Assembly (NCBI RefSeq): GCF_036898095.1
Contig: NC_090768.1
Span: forward strand, 54,158,434 to 54,222,433
Reading direction: 5' to 3'
Source: Palaemon carinicauda
Lineage: Eukaryota; Arthropoda; Malacostraca; Decapoda; Palaemonidae
Length of the DNA stretch: 64,000 nt
Below are positions 11,051 to 22,020 of this stretch, piece after piece. The position numbers and the translations under genes were made by a program. The notes beneath the pieces were generated by a model. It had not been told where the DNA came from, made no database searches, and worked only from the letters and a program-made list of their open reading frames with translations. How positions within the stretch are numbered: position 1 is the first letter of the stretch; every line of letters begins with the position of its first letter.

Positions 11051-11855
11051 AACCCCATGGTTTTGGAAATAAAATTTACTCCTACTGTATGGAGAGTTCC
11101 ATTTACTGAGTCTATGGCATCATCAATACTTTCAAATTGTTCTGCATTTTCTTCAATTCTTCTTAGCTCTCGAAATCTATCGCAATCTGTCTTGTCAAGG
11201 TCCCATCGTGGCTATCTCTGTAAAGGTGCATTATTGTTGGAGCTGATAATGATAGGTACATGATCCCTAGTATGCCAATCACCTATTGTTCTCCAATCAA
11301 AATTGAGAAGGTAGAGCTTGCAACCGATAGGTCAATGCATGACAAGGTACCTATCTGGACATGAAAATGTGAGGGCTCTCCTGTATTAAGGAGTCCTACA
11401 TCATTCTCCACAACTGATGTTATATTACCCATTTATAAAGGATGCCTACCATTCAAATCTCCCAGTAAGAGAAAAGGTTGAGGGAGTTGTGAGAATGTTG
11501 TTGAACCACCTCTACTGACTTACTATGCAAAATGTTATCATTTAGAGCAAGTAAAGAGAGGAAATTGTGTATTTTCTCCCTATATCTGTTCGTACAACCG
11601 CTGCCTGCAGAGGAGTATAAATAGACAATGATATTTGGGGAACATCTCAACGAATGCATAGAAGACTTCTCCCATGTCTCCCTGCTTGTTGATCATAGAG
11701 TGTCCTACAGCTAACATACTCTTGAAGACGAGGAGTATCAGCATCAAGCTTCCTCTCCTGCAGACATACAATTATAGGGGAATGCTCCTGAATGAGGAGT
11801 TTGTTTTTCATATTTGGCCCTTAAACCTTGACAATTCCATTACAAAATTGAAAAA

Positions 11856-11889
11856 AAAAAAAAGAAAAAAAAAAAAAAAAAAAAAAAAA
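11856..11889 (+). repeat. Poly(A) tract
   Basis: Thirty-odd adenines interrupted by a single G, at the boundary between the ORF1-like and endonuclease-like parts of the minus-strand LINE relic. It may mark an insertion tail of a lost retroposon, or simple expansion. Confidence 0.7.
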
Positions 11890-11989
11890 CTGATTTATTC
11901 CTGGAAGACATCTTGAATGAGGTCTTCACATTGACAGTTATTGATTTAACATTACAGTATTTCTATAAGATTCTTTAAAGGTGTTTAAG

Positions 11990-12900
11990 GTGGCAACTTC
12001 CTCTTTTCTGTACTCTCTACAACTTTTAACATTTGATTTACAGTTTGCACAAGTTGTATGTTACACTAACCACACCTTCATATCATTGCAGTACCGGGAT
12101 GAATGACCAAACTTTAAACAATTGAAGCTTTGTTAAGGCCAAGGTTCATATGCCAAAATGCTTACCCTTTCATTCTCAATACATGATCAAGTATAACAAG
12201 GGTTTCAAATGTTAAAACTATGATGCTTGTTTTGGGGATCTTGATTTCCAAATGTAGAAGGGCATATCAAGAATTTCTGGCTCACAAGAATTCATATAGT
12301 TTATTATAAACAAATATTCCTTTACTGTAACTGAAGCTCATGTGTGGTTCAATATCTTTAATAGGATCAGTGTGTTCAATCTTCATGCCACAAAGCAGGT
12401 GGGATCGATTATCTGATTTAGCATGGATCAAAACAGATAGCTTACCATATCCTACTAATATCATTACATTCAATTCAAACCAACATTTCCGCATAAATTT
12501 ACTCAACTAATATTTGTAATGAAAAATCTTCCCAAATGCAAATGTCCATGTTGGAGTCTTGGGGGTTCTTTCTTCTTGAATTATATGTTCTGTTACTTTT
12601 TGTCCATTCTACAGGTTTATATGCATCAAGGTTTCTGGGTGCTTCATCAAATAGAGCTCCATAAATCATACAACTTAATTTTTCCTTGCTTCTAAAGTGA
12701 TCTCAAAATTTCGAAAAAAAAATAAGCATCCGAAAAGCCTTCACTACTATTAAATTCCACGAGAATTTCTTTGATTACACCAAATTTATAAAAATCTTCA
12801 TGAACTGTTTTCCAAATGGTTGTTAAAACTTTTGCTTGTATCTGATAATACACCAGAACCAGAGAGTAAAGAGTTACCATTGTTATTACAAGCAAAATCT
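11990..12900 (-). pseudogene. LINE ORF1 (gag-like) relic
   Basis: Minus-strand fragments upstream of the endonuclease remains. 12895-12692 contains FGVIKEILVE...SDAYFFFE, which looks like an RNA-recognition-type strand pattern. 12506-12282 contains DIEPHMSFSYSKGIFVYNKLYEF, matching the 'V.PH.S.N.(C/S)KGV....DL' pattern of LINE gags. About 12140-12090 reads NCLKFGHSSRYC, a zinc knuckle with the H and C spacing kept but its first cysteine lost. Position and order support ORF1 of the same decayed LINE. Confidence 0.45.
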
Positions 12901-13438
12901 TCTGCCAGTTTCAATTAATTATCTGTAATAACACTGGACAAAGAAGTATTGCTAGAGGAATCCTTTTTATCTTTGATTCCCCAAGGTGTCAACAATTTTT
13001 CTTATTCAAACAAGCAGAGGTAATCTTTGGTGTCTGGGGTTTGCCATTTTATCCAGGGGTAGAGGGAACATCAAGTTTTTTTTTCTTTAAAGGGAGAAAA
13101 GAGGTAATAATAATAATAATGAAAATAAAACAATGGGAAAGAAAATATCAAAACTTTCTGAATCCTAAAGAAGACACCATTACCTTTCATGGAAATAGTT
13201 CTCTATTAATAACACCCGCAAGAGCTGTCTCCCAAATGTCCACTCCCCCCAAAAGGATTGGAACGACTATGATTAGATTGGCTCAAGTGTATGTCAAACC
13301 CACTTGATGGGACCAAGAGCATTTCAAGAATACAATCAACCCCCTCTTTAATCAGTGGCAGGCAAATCAAGACAGAATGCTTTGAATCCTATCCTCTTCT
13401 TCTTTTTCTTCCCAGCTGGTTCCAGCTGGTTCCCATTT

Positions 13439-14203
13439 TTATATGGGGTCGCCGTTGCAGATGAGCCGTTTCCATCTTTTTCTATTCTGCGCTTCTGCCT
13501 CATCAATCCCCTTCTCCTGTAAATCTCCTCTCACATAGTCCCTCCATCTCTTTCTTAGTCTCCCTCTTCTTCTTCTTCCTTGAACCTCCATCTCCATAAT
13601 ATGTCTCCCAACGTGGTCCTCATCTCTCCTCATCAGGTGTCCATACCATCTCAGCCTCCCTTCCTGCACTTTCTTTGATATTTCCACCACCTTTGTCGAC
13701 CCCCTTATGTAGTCATTTTTTATCCGATCCTCTCTTGTCACCCCAGACATCCACCTAAGCATTCTCATTTCTGCCACATCCATCTTCTTCTCCTCTGTCT
13801 TCCTCATGCTTGCTGTTTCTGTTCCATACAGCATTGCTCTTCTTACCACTGTCTTATGAAATTTTCCTTTCAATCTCAGTGGTATTCTTTTGTCGCAAAG
13901 AACTCCTGAGGCTGCTCTCCAGTTGTTCCAGCCTGCATGTACCCGATGTTTAACTTCATCTTCCATACCTCCTCCACCATTAACAAATGATCCCAAATAC
14001 TTAAACTTATCAACTCTCTTTATCTGTACTCTCCTAAGCTGAATACTTTCTCTATCATCCCCCTCACTGGTGGTACACATATATTCTGTCTTAGATCTAC
14101 TTATTCTCATTCCTCTGTCCTCCAGTACTTGCCTCCAACTTTCCAATTTCATTTCCAGATCTTCCCTGCTCTCTGCGCACAGAACAATATCATCTGCATA
14201 CAA
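13439..14203 (-). pseudogene. RTE-like reverse transcriptase C-terminal ORF (254 aa)
   Basis: Uninterrupted 254-codon frame starting at the catalytic MYADD box. Further motifs are SKTEYM (residues 41-46), FKYLGSFV (about 67-74), the ML(Y)GTE block near 125-130 and a terminal RLRWYGHLM segment at about 184-192. The downstream basic region (RRRRGRLRKRWRDY) is typical of the clade. Only the part after the palm survives as one frame; upstream palm motifs are interrupted by in-frame stops, so the enzyme is dead although this section has been spared frameshifts. Confidence 0.85.
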
Positions 14204-14640
14204 TATGTTCTATGGTACTGCCTCCCTTACCTCTTCTATTAAAACGTCTATCACTATGTTAAAGATAAATGGGCTCAGAGCCGACCTTTGGTGTTATCCT
14301 ACTCTCATCTCAAAGCCCTCTGTCTCCCCAGTACTGCTCCTCACTCTAGTAAATACATTACGGTACATCTCTTGTATCAGTCGAATGTACTTCTCTGGCA
14401 CCCTCCTCTCCCTCAGAATCCTCCACACCTCTTGTCTTGGGACTCAGTCATAAGCCTCTTCAAGGTCAAGGAATACCACATGCCGGTCTCTTTGCTTTAC
14501 CCGGAATTTCTCCATTAGTTGCCTCAGACAAAATACACCATCTGTTGTTCCCCTACCCTTCATGAATTGCATCTGCTCTTTACCTATTTCTACTTCTTCT
14601 CTTAGTCTGGCATCTATCATCCTTTCCAGTATCTAAGCTC
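13439..14640 (-). mobile_element. RTE-like LINE fragment, 3' half of RT
   Basis: The minus strand reads FMKGRGTTDGVFCLRQLMEK, VFLDLEEAYD, SALSPFIFNIVIDVL and then MYADDIVLCAESREDLE, followed by the long C-terminal region ending in RLRWYGHLMRRDEDHVGRHI and RRRRGRLRKRW. These are hallmark motifs of RTE-clade reverse transcriptases. The 5' half, including the endonuclease, is missing. Stops interrupt the part upstream of YADD (after EEAYD, before the SALSPF motif, and just before the YADD region). Confidence 0.85.
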
Positions 14641-15880
14641 CCAAAATTTGTTTACAAAAATAACCCAACCCTGGATATGGTGTCCCTACCAAAAATCTAG
14701 ACAGTGAAAAGGGCAAGAGAGTTTTGACAAGGTTGGAGACTGTCGATAAATATGAAAGAGGATGAAGAAATAATAAGTAATAGAAATAGACGGACAGACG
14801 TTTAGTTAAATTGAGGAAAAAAAAATTATTTATTGGTTCGAGCGCCTTCTTGCCCATGCTGAAGCTCTATGACTACATCAAGGCATTCCCTCGTAACGGG
14901 GCAGCTGCCAATCATCCAGTCCATTAATGCTTGTGGTCTGTCTCACAAGTCCTATCACTAGTAGCACAAACGCGAGCTTTTGAACCCAGTGCATGGCTGA
15001 AAAAACCTCTGAGGTTGGGCATGTACTACAGCTCTACTCCTTTGTGCAAGTATCGGGAGATATCCTAATCCTCCTAATATTGGAGGAGGTTTTTTTGCTT
15101 TGAGATATCCATTGATTTAGGCCAAACTTGGAGAGTTATAAGAAGTTAGACTTTCATAATAAATGGAAGGTTACAATAGAGTATCTTGTAACCTATTAAC
15201 TAATATACCATAACTTCAAATAAGGAGGTAAAGGAAACCAATCAAAATTAACAATATTAGAAGAAATAACTGGACAAATGATTTTGGACTCTGTAAAATC
15301 CTATCCTCTATCATTCAGTAATGATTCACATATGCTTCTATGACAGCTTACATTGGCTATTCAAAAGTCATCCGACTTGGTTATCAAACATCAGATGTCC
15401 GATGCACTTTCTCATGAACGAATCTGTTAATTATCTATGAAATAAAAAATCAAGCACACATAAAATCAACAAGAAAAAATTGGGTTGATACGGGATACTA
15501 CAGTATAATTACTAGTGAAACTGAAATTCGCTATAACAAACAGACGAGTGCTGGCTAGTTTGGTATCTTCTCTATATATTTAATAGGAGCTGGGGGGATA
15601 GTAATTTGCATATCAGTTGATTAAAATGTAAAGCATCTCTCACTAAGCCCGTTGTTCACATTTGGGAGACTACTGGAGAATTATTGCGCATGCGTAGTTT
15701 GCACTCTCTTTGGCAAGCTTTTCCAGGTTTTATCATAAACTTTGGAGGCGCCGTTGCAAAGATTGTCATGAAAAAATACAGTAACCAGTGCTGCCAACGT
15801 CCGATGTAGATCAAATGTTGACATTCCATGCTACCATTAGCACCCGTACGTTCGTGTATACCAGTTTCGCCCTGCACAGA
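14640..15880. other. Non-coding stretch, no gene seen
   Basis: AT-rich DNA with no recognisable coding motif. A short near-palindrome (taatcctcctaatattggaggagg, about 15068-15091) is the only local structure noticed. Confidence 0.4.
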
Positions 15881-15939
15881 AACCCCTCCCCCCTGCGCAG
15901 AAGCTTTTTCCCATTATATTATCCTATTCCTTTTAAAAT

Positions 15940-16235
15940 CATCTCATTTTATATTCCCATTCAATATTATTTATCATTCATTCTATTTTATCTTCCTAAA
16001 TGGGGTTTATTTCTTTTGTTATTTCCTTTTCACTACCCAGTTTCACATAAAATTCTTCCTCTGGACTAGTTTCCCTATCCAGTTCATACATGGTAAAACC
16101 ATCTCTTTTTATATTTCCTATCAATATTATTTATCATTCATTCCATTTTACGTTCCTATATTGTTTTTATTTCCTTTTCACTCCCCAGTTTCACATAAAT
16201 ACTTTCCCTGGACTAGTTTCCCTACCCAGTTTATT
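15940..16235. repeat. Pyrimidine-rich ~160-bp tandem duplication
   Basis: The sequence tattatttatcattcattc occurs at about 15966 and 16127, followed each time by a collinear run through 'tttccttttcac(t)(a/c)cccagtttcacataaa' and 'tggactagtttccct'. Two units with moderate divergence. Long ORFs here (15788-16069, 15828-16325) follow from the absence of purine-rich stops and are not genes. Confidence 0.7.
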
Positions 16236-16515
16236 TATGTTTACCCTCTAAGCTCCCTTATATTTCTGTTAACCAATCAGGAACCAATACGTATTCAAAG
16301 TTTGCACAAGGCGGTTGACAACTGATATTTCCCAACCCTCCTTCCTTTGTCTTCCTTGGTCTGTTCTTTCCTCTTCCACGAAGCCCTTTTCCTTTGTAAC
16401 CTTTGAACTAGTAGGTGTCAGTCATTTAGAGTGAGATTTATTTTTTTGTATTTTACGATAGAGGAAATTATAGATACTTGCAACGGCTGCAGTATTCCGT
16501 AGCTAAAAAACATTT

Positions 16516-16812
16516 GCTAAATTCCATGGCGATTTTTATGGTTCTTCTGCCAATGTTGATATTTTCCTGAAATCACACAACGTAATTCCTAACCGTTTGC
16601 AGTGCCCCAAGTGTCGTTCCCCCCTATCTTACAGGAAAGATATTCACAAGTTTTATTGCAATACCGAATCATCCATACCTAAAACCAAAAAGAAGCGTGG
16701 TTGTGGTTATACCGTTACTTCCTATAAAGGTAGGCCTACATTTTTGGGAAAAAGTCGTCTACCCCCCATGGAAGACTCCCGTGACCCGCAAGTTTCGGCG
16801 TCGTCTTCGTAA
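16516..16812 (+). pseudogene. IS1016/Merlin-like zinc-ribbon N-terminal fragment
   Basis: An open frame reads through FYGSSANVDIFLKSHNVIPN, LQCPKCRSPLSY, FYCN, KKKRGCGYTVTSYKGRPTF and GKSRLPP. The order C-x2-C, C, GC...S...G..F..S.LP resembles the N-terminal zinc-ribbon module that precedes the DDE domain in ISXO2-like (IS1595/IS1016) and eukaryotic Merlin transposases. The only late ATG is at 16597, and the frame extends upstream without a stop to about 16508. It ends shortly before a GGTAAGT that could be a splice donor (about 16813). The catalytic domain is absent. A host zinc-ribbon exon is the alternative. Confidence 0.4.
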
Positions 16813-17225
16813 AGGTAAGTGGAGAATTTTACCGTTTTCAGTAAATACCTGAGGTTTGTGACCTGTCATACTACTAAGATAGGTTAGGTGGTTTTGTTAG
16901 TTTCTGTGACCTTTTTGTACTTTTTATATATTGAGTAAAACTTATATGGAGTTATTTAAAATACGTATGGAAATATCTACCATTGTTATCGTTAGTAATG
17001 GCATCGTGCCGTTGATAACTGTGTACCATATGTCAACGTTGGTAGCACTGTGTATTATTGGTAACGTTGCTAATGTTATCGTTCGCAGTACATTCGTTTA
17101 AGAGAAGTGACACCGTTGAAGAAATGATTATATTTAAATATTTTAACACAATGTATATGACATCAGTGATTATAATTAAACATTTTAACAGAAAATATAA
17201 GTTTTCCTGTAAAAATAACATGATC

Positions 17226-17339
17226 TAACCGGTTTTCACCTTCATTTCATCCATAATAACAACAACCAATTCGGCAACTTAAAGTTAGCCGAATTGGTTG
17301 AGGTTTGTTTCCGATTGAAATAAACACCAAATCCGGTTA
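17226..17339. repeat. Foldback (palindromic) MITE-like repeat, 114 bp
   Basis: The left arm starts taaccggttttc and ends caaccaattcggc. The right arm is its imperfect inverse, from gccgaattggttg to ccggtta. The central loop is about 11 bases. Arms of ~52 bp with roughly 70-75% match would form a long hairpin. It lies within the larger TIR-bounded segment. Confidence 0.7.
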
Positions 17340-17412
17340 AATCACGCTATTTACTATAAGAATACATATTTTCTGTTCAAAATCTCACCCTGTAATACAA
17401 TACAAAGTTACC

Positions 17413-17605
17413 GGGGTGCGACATCCTTGGCCGGGTTAGGGGTGCGGCAACCTAGGCCGGGTTAGGGGGGGGGGGGGCAACATCCTTGGCCAGGTTAGGG
17501 GTGCGGCAACCTAGGGCAGTCTAAGGGAGCCGAAGATAATGCCAAGCTAAGGACGTCGTGACCAAGCTAGGACTACGGGCACGGCTAACAAGGCCGGACT
17601 AGGAG
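17413..17605. repeat. GC-rich 26-bp minisatellite with alternating unit types
   Basis: Units begin at ggggtgcg and end at (c)cgggtta or a variant. Type A contains acatccttggcc and type B contains caacctaggcc; the order is A-B-A-B, with an extra G-run (14 G) before the third unit. Degenerate units continue to about 17605 (gaccaagcta, cacggctaac, ggccggacta). It is a striking GC island in AT-rich DNA. Confidence 0.8.
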
Positions 17606-18129
17606 CAGGAGGTAGTGCATTGTTACAACAATGTTTTAAATCCAAAACCCACAAGTTTGGCGTAACTAAAAGCAACTTCCAGAATGTTCCTTCTACAGTT
17701 TTGAAAGACATGATTACCAATTTCAGGTAATATCATAAATACGGACGAGTCAACATTTTAAATAGAAAAAAAAAATTGGTTTTAATTTCTAATCGAAACG
17801 CAATGTTACCCAAATTTAACAAACACACCGGCTCCTTCAAAAGCAAATCATCCAACAACTAACACGACATCAATCATTTAGAGCGTTTGGCAACAAATAT
17901 AATAGACACCAATACCCTTCAAAACCTTAAATAGTAATAATTACATATTACCGATACCCTACTTTACCGTGATATTAATTACACTTTAACGAGAGCTTCC
18001 GATACTCAACACACACGTGTAAACAATACACTGGCAGTAATACGTCCAAGTTGCTAAAAATTAATTTCTGGCAAATCTGGCAACTACGCAAATCAAGGAC
18101 CCTAAAGGAAGGAGGGTTCATAACGGGAT

Positions 18130-18415
18130 GGACCAAGGCCTCAAATATTTTAATATTTTTTTTTTTCTAAAAAAAAAACGTGACTTACATTAATGATTTT
18201 TTTTCTCACTGACAAATTGACCCACATTATGAAAATGTTTTTTTTTCACTGACAAATATACAACGTACGTTCATTAATCTAAAAGATTGACTCATGTACC
18301 AAGGCCCAAAATATTCTAATATTTATTTTGTTGAAAAACGTGCTACATCAATGATTTTTTTTTTCACTGACAAATATACAACATACGTTCATTAATATAC
18401 TGTAAATGATTGACT
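18130..18415. repeat. AT-rich tandem duplication (~165 bp)
   Basis: Two units start 'accaaggcc(t/c)(c/a)aaa(t)att' (18131 and 18298) and share 'atcaatgatttttttttcactgac' and 'aaatatacaac.tacgttcattaat'. Within unit 1 the 'cactgacaaat' segment is itself doubled. No coding potential. Confidence 0.65.
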
Positions 18416-18710
18416 AGTTTTAAACTTAAGAGCATGTTTAAATGATTTACTTCAATTGTCTTTTGTGTCAACGTTTCCGTATATTTTCAGTTTTTATTTT
18501 TAGTTTTTGCTGGTAAAATTTTCTTGGGTAATTTAAGTGCTTCTTGATTAAGTTAATTTCTTTGCATCCATACTCACACTGACAGTCAAGCTTTATAAAG
18601 TTTCTAAACATCGAGTACAATAAGTTAAAATACTGTATTCTAAATTAAAGTCTTTTGGGTTTGTTTGTATGTTGAACAGGCTTGCATAAGTCTTTTTTAT
18701 ATAGTTTATG

Positions 18711-19048
18711 AATTAATTATGTTGTAATGTTGTTAATGCCATTAAAGTTTTTAATTTCAATTTTCATTACTTATATCGTTTATTCATTTCCTTTCCTCAC
18801 TGGGCTATTTTTCCCTATTGGATCCCTTGGGCTTAAAGCATCTTGCTTTTCCAACTAGAGTATAAATAATAATAATAATAATATACAATTTTATAAAATT
18901 AATTATGTTGTAATGTTGTTAATGCTTTTAAAATATTTTATTTTAATTTTCATTACTTCTTATATCGTTTACTCATTTCCTTTCCTCACTGGGCTATTTT
19001 CCCCTTTTGGAGCCCTTGGGCTTAGAGCATCTTGCTTTTCCAACTAGA

Positions 19049-19062
<14 letters not shown>
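18711..19062 (+). repeat. Two tandem copies of the 2A-LINE 3' tail
   Basis: Unit 1 (about 18711-18890) and unit 2 (about 18895-19062) both run 'aattatgttgtaatgttgttaatgc' through 'tttcctttcctcactgggct' and 'gggctta.agcatcttgcttttccaactagagta' to a TAA repeat. The second half of each unit is the 3' tail of the LINE family at 23151-27034. The flanking DNA is duplicated too, so this is a local tandem duplication of a truncated insertion, not two insertions. Confidence 0.85.
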
Positions 19063-19117
<55 letters not shown>

Positions 19118-19118
19118 G
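19050..19118 (+). repeat. (TAA)n microsatellite
   Basis: About 22 uninterrupted TAA units directly after the second LINE tail. It is best explained as expansion of the LINE's own TAA-repeat 3' terminus. Confidence 0.95.
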
Positions 19119-19119
19119 T

Positions 19120-20290
19120 GTTCATACAACCATTTTTTTCATGCATAACGATTAATTCAATTAATGACATCTACATATAGTTGGTTGCTATGTCCCTCTT
19201 GTGCAAACATTAGTTTAAGATTTATCATATATGAAAATAAGAGTATTGATTTAGCATAGTGTTACCAGGTTATTCATCTTTTCCCCCCTATACCAAGGGG
19301 ATAAATGCAATAAATTATGGCACATTTTATGTATCATTGGTTCCAATATTACCCATTTTGATGAATGGATTAAATTATATTTTATGGAATAAGACAACTA
19401 AAGTGATCAGTGCTGGGACCAAGAAAGCCATTTCGTGCCAAGGTGCAACAGGGGGAAACTTTTATTGCACTATCAAGTAAAGGTTAAGAGGTTGAATTGC
19501 AAGATGGAAGGAAATAGGAATGGAATTATGTACTGGATTTATGAATTTGGGCTATATAGCCCAGAGATGGGCATAAGGGGTGATTCAGCAACCATGGGTA
19601 AACTTTGCAGTTATGCTAGTAGGAAAAACTTAGAAGAGGTTGGAGAGCAACATGAAAGAAAGGAAGCGGGAATGGCAGCATCGTATTGGGCTAAAAAGTG
19701 GGTGCAACTGAAGATTGAAGGGTCGGTGTCAATATCGTCAGGTAATGCCACAAGTGCAGTAAACAAGGTACAGTATATGCTTGCAAACCTACTGACTCTG
19801 ATTGTTTGGTACTGTAACTTAAAAGGGATTCTACGGATAGTCGTTTCGGGGGTTGGAACCCTGTGATACCTGATGGTAATTCTCTTGTAATATCACTCGC
19901 AGAGATATTATACAGTAGGAAGCAGCCAAAGTGAACTTCCATCAGGACGACATGGCTCGAGCCCAAAAATACCTTGCAGAGATGCAAGTGTACAATTACT
20001 TCTATTTCCTAACATTACATTCCACAGGAGTGAAATTGTGATTATTGTTGGCCACAAGAGAGAAGGTTCGTATGTGGATTAAGGGTTATTTCCTCTTCTC
20101 AAGGGACCCACGTTTAACTAGGCACTCTTTTGCCTTCAGGTACAGTTTATCAGTATCCCAATCCACTGCCACTTCTTGGACAAGTATTGTCCACACGTTA
20201 CAACTTACTACCATTGCAATAGTCCTCAGTGCTTAGACAATCCTGATATATGAGATTGTCATCGGTTTAAGAGGGACAGGCTCATACACA
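19120..20290. other. Non-coding stretch, possible dispersed repeat
   Basis: No recognisable gene. ORFs at 19259-19480, 19435-19866 and 20045-20236 show no domain. The segment 19495-19990 has the look of an old dispersed decapod repeat, but there is no second copy in the window to support it. Confidence 0.3.
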
Positions 20291-20450
20291 ATTTATCTGG
20301 ACATGCAGAAAGAATGTATGGCAAAAGGTTAGTGAAAAAATGGGCATAGTTCAGAAATGTCAGGAGGCAGGAAGAGAGGAGGGTCACAAAGGATTAGATA
20401 AATGGGGTGAAAGATGTACAGTATAGGAAAGGAAGGATTTTGTTATACTG
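20290..20450 (+). pseudogene. Possible LINE RT C-terminal relic
   Basis: The plus frame reads SGHAERMYGKRLVKKWA, a stop, then ...NGVKDVQYRKG. This fits the '(W)xGHVxRMxxxRLVKR...DGVKDV' signature found downstream of the RT palm in RTE-like LINEs. Stops are present and the match is short. Confidence 0.3.
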
Positions 20451-20699
20451 TACATAAAAGGCAATAGTCTGTTCAAGGTAAGATTGACGATGCAATGAGT
20501 GTGGAGGGTTTGACTTACCATAGGTGTACAACATGACAAATGCTGTGGAAATCTGTCCACAATAGAGATTAATTTGTTTCCACAAAGCAATAAAGTACTT
20601 ACAACCTGCTATCATTTTATACAAAACAGATACCTACATTAATTAGCTTTCATGTGAAGAACTTGAATATAGTGTTTGAATGAAATATAAGTAATTATT

Positions 20700-20700
<1 letters not shown>

Positions 20701-20782
<82 letters not shown>
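20701..20782 (+). repeat. (GA)n microsatellite
   Basis: About 41 uninterrupted AG dinucleotides. Confidence 0.97.
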
Positions 20783-20785
<3 letters not shown>

Positions 20786-20869
20786 CATTGATATAAAGTA
20801 TTACAGTAATGACACATTAACAATTACCACTTTACCTTAAATCTGACATCTCTTCTACTTACTCGACAC

Positions 20870-22020
20870 AAAAGAAGGTGGATCTGGAAGCAACAAACTA
20901 CTGTAGTTGGAAAAAGTTGTCCACGATGAGGTTGTTGGCGATGATGCAGCTGCTATACGACGTTTCTGTGCTGTAAAACATATCAATGGCATTGGTTCTT
21001 TGGCTTCAATATCAGGTGATAACTCTGTAGCTTTTCGTTTCTCATCCCTTACGAGGAACTAATCTATACTTTGAATGATAGCGTTTCTTCTCTTACCTTT
21101 TAAAATTGTCCAGAATGCAACATCAATAATATCGGATAATTCAGCAAAACTTCAGATATAGGATCCTGGGACTCAAAGATTGCCATAAACTTTGATAAAT
21201 AATGAAAACCACATTGCATTTCTTTTAAGCCTTAAGTTCCTTAGTTATGAATAATTGAGGAAACTTTCTTCAATTTTCTCTTGTTCCTCTAACTCCAACA
21301 AATCTCCATTAGTCAGTGGTTGCTTGAGGGCCTAAATCAATTCTTAATTCTTCCAATTCTTCTTCCAACTTCATATGAAGTTCCTTAGTTAAGGATACCA
21401 AATTTTTTGGTACCGTATAAGTTTCTTTCATACACCATTAATTGCCGTTTGAGTCACTTCGGTCAAAGACCAGATGCTTCTTAACACTGTCTGGTGAATA
21501 TTGTAGCCCTTCCCAAACTCCCTAATGTTAATGCAGTTATCTTCTAATGTAGCATCTACTGTCTGACATAAGGTATGTCAATGGTTGAAGAGAGCTATTT
21601 TAATGTTATGCAAGCTAGAATGCTTCTTAAACATAGTTAATCACCCATGACTTGCAGCAAATGAAGTGCCCTTTTCATCAGGATTATTTCTACATGAATC
21701 CTCAAAGACTTGGCCTTCTCTTGGATCAGCATTTGACTCATAGGAATTAATTCATGTTTCTGCCTTTCTATCCAAAAGGATATTAGATGTTCTATTTTAT
21801 AGTAAATTATACCTTTCTTCACAATAATGGTACAAATTTTAAATGATGGAGTATTCTCAGTAATAATTTGGTCTTTGTCGTGGATAATGGTGGACACCAT
21901 TTTCCAGGCAGATCTAAGGTGTACACAATATTTATCTCTCTTCCCCTTTCATATCTCTTTATCATCTCCAATTTATTTTGCATAGAATTCAAACTTTTTT
22001 TTGCTCTTCTTGGTGGCCAT
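20870..22020 (-). pseudogene. Tigger (pogo-family) transposase pseudogene with internal deletion
   Basis: The minus strand from an ATG at 22020 reads MATKKSKKK, then a broken homeodomain-like HTH (KLEMIKRYERGREIN, LPGK, TIIHDKDQII) as in CENP-B/Tigger proteins. A second DNA-binding module follows, with TSFAASHGW and MFKKHSSLHNIK (about 21670-21600). The reading then jumps to the C-terminal signature NCINIREFGKGYNI and INGVWKKL-like sequence (about 21530-21420). The DDE catalytic core expected between SHGW...HN and the REF..YNI region is missing. Several stops and frameshifts add to the loss. The tail near 20990-20870 is Ser/Ala-rich. Confidence 0.7.

Larger units (their letters stand above)
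8570..12900 (-). mobile_element. Decayed I/Jockey-like LINE, nearly full length
   Basis: Read on the minus strand, fragments of every LINE module occur in order across ~4.3 kb: RRM-like and zinc-knuckle ORF1 traces (12895-12000), an apurinic endonuclease start (about 11790, CLQERKL), the pre-RT region (11050-10472), the RT palm region (NCRPVAFKSFPRKIMKKMVNAKL, about 10390-10320) and an RNase H domain (FTAELYGL... through WVWE/NE-KADLMAKNA-like remains, about 8910-8600). Frames change many times and stops are frequent, so it is a fossil. The RNase H domain favours the I-group over canonical Jockey. No target duplication was identified. Confidence 0.65.
16334..18118. mobile_element. Candidate TIR-bounded element with zinc-ribbon fragment
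   Basis: The left end aaccctccttccttt (16334-16348) is repeated inverted at 18104-18118 (aaaggaaggagggtt). Homology continues inward with tcctt/aagga after a four-base mismatch, giving about 25 bp of imperfect TIR. Inside lie an IS1016/ISXO2-like zinc-ribbon ORF, a foldback repeat and a minisatellite. No clear 8-9 bp target duplication was found and no DDE core is recognisable, so the element call is tentative. Confidence 0.35.

Noticed and set aside
15788..16325. 93- and 165-codon ORFs
   Set aside because: They lie in a pyrimidine-rich tandem duplication; the composition explains the lack of stops.
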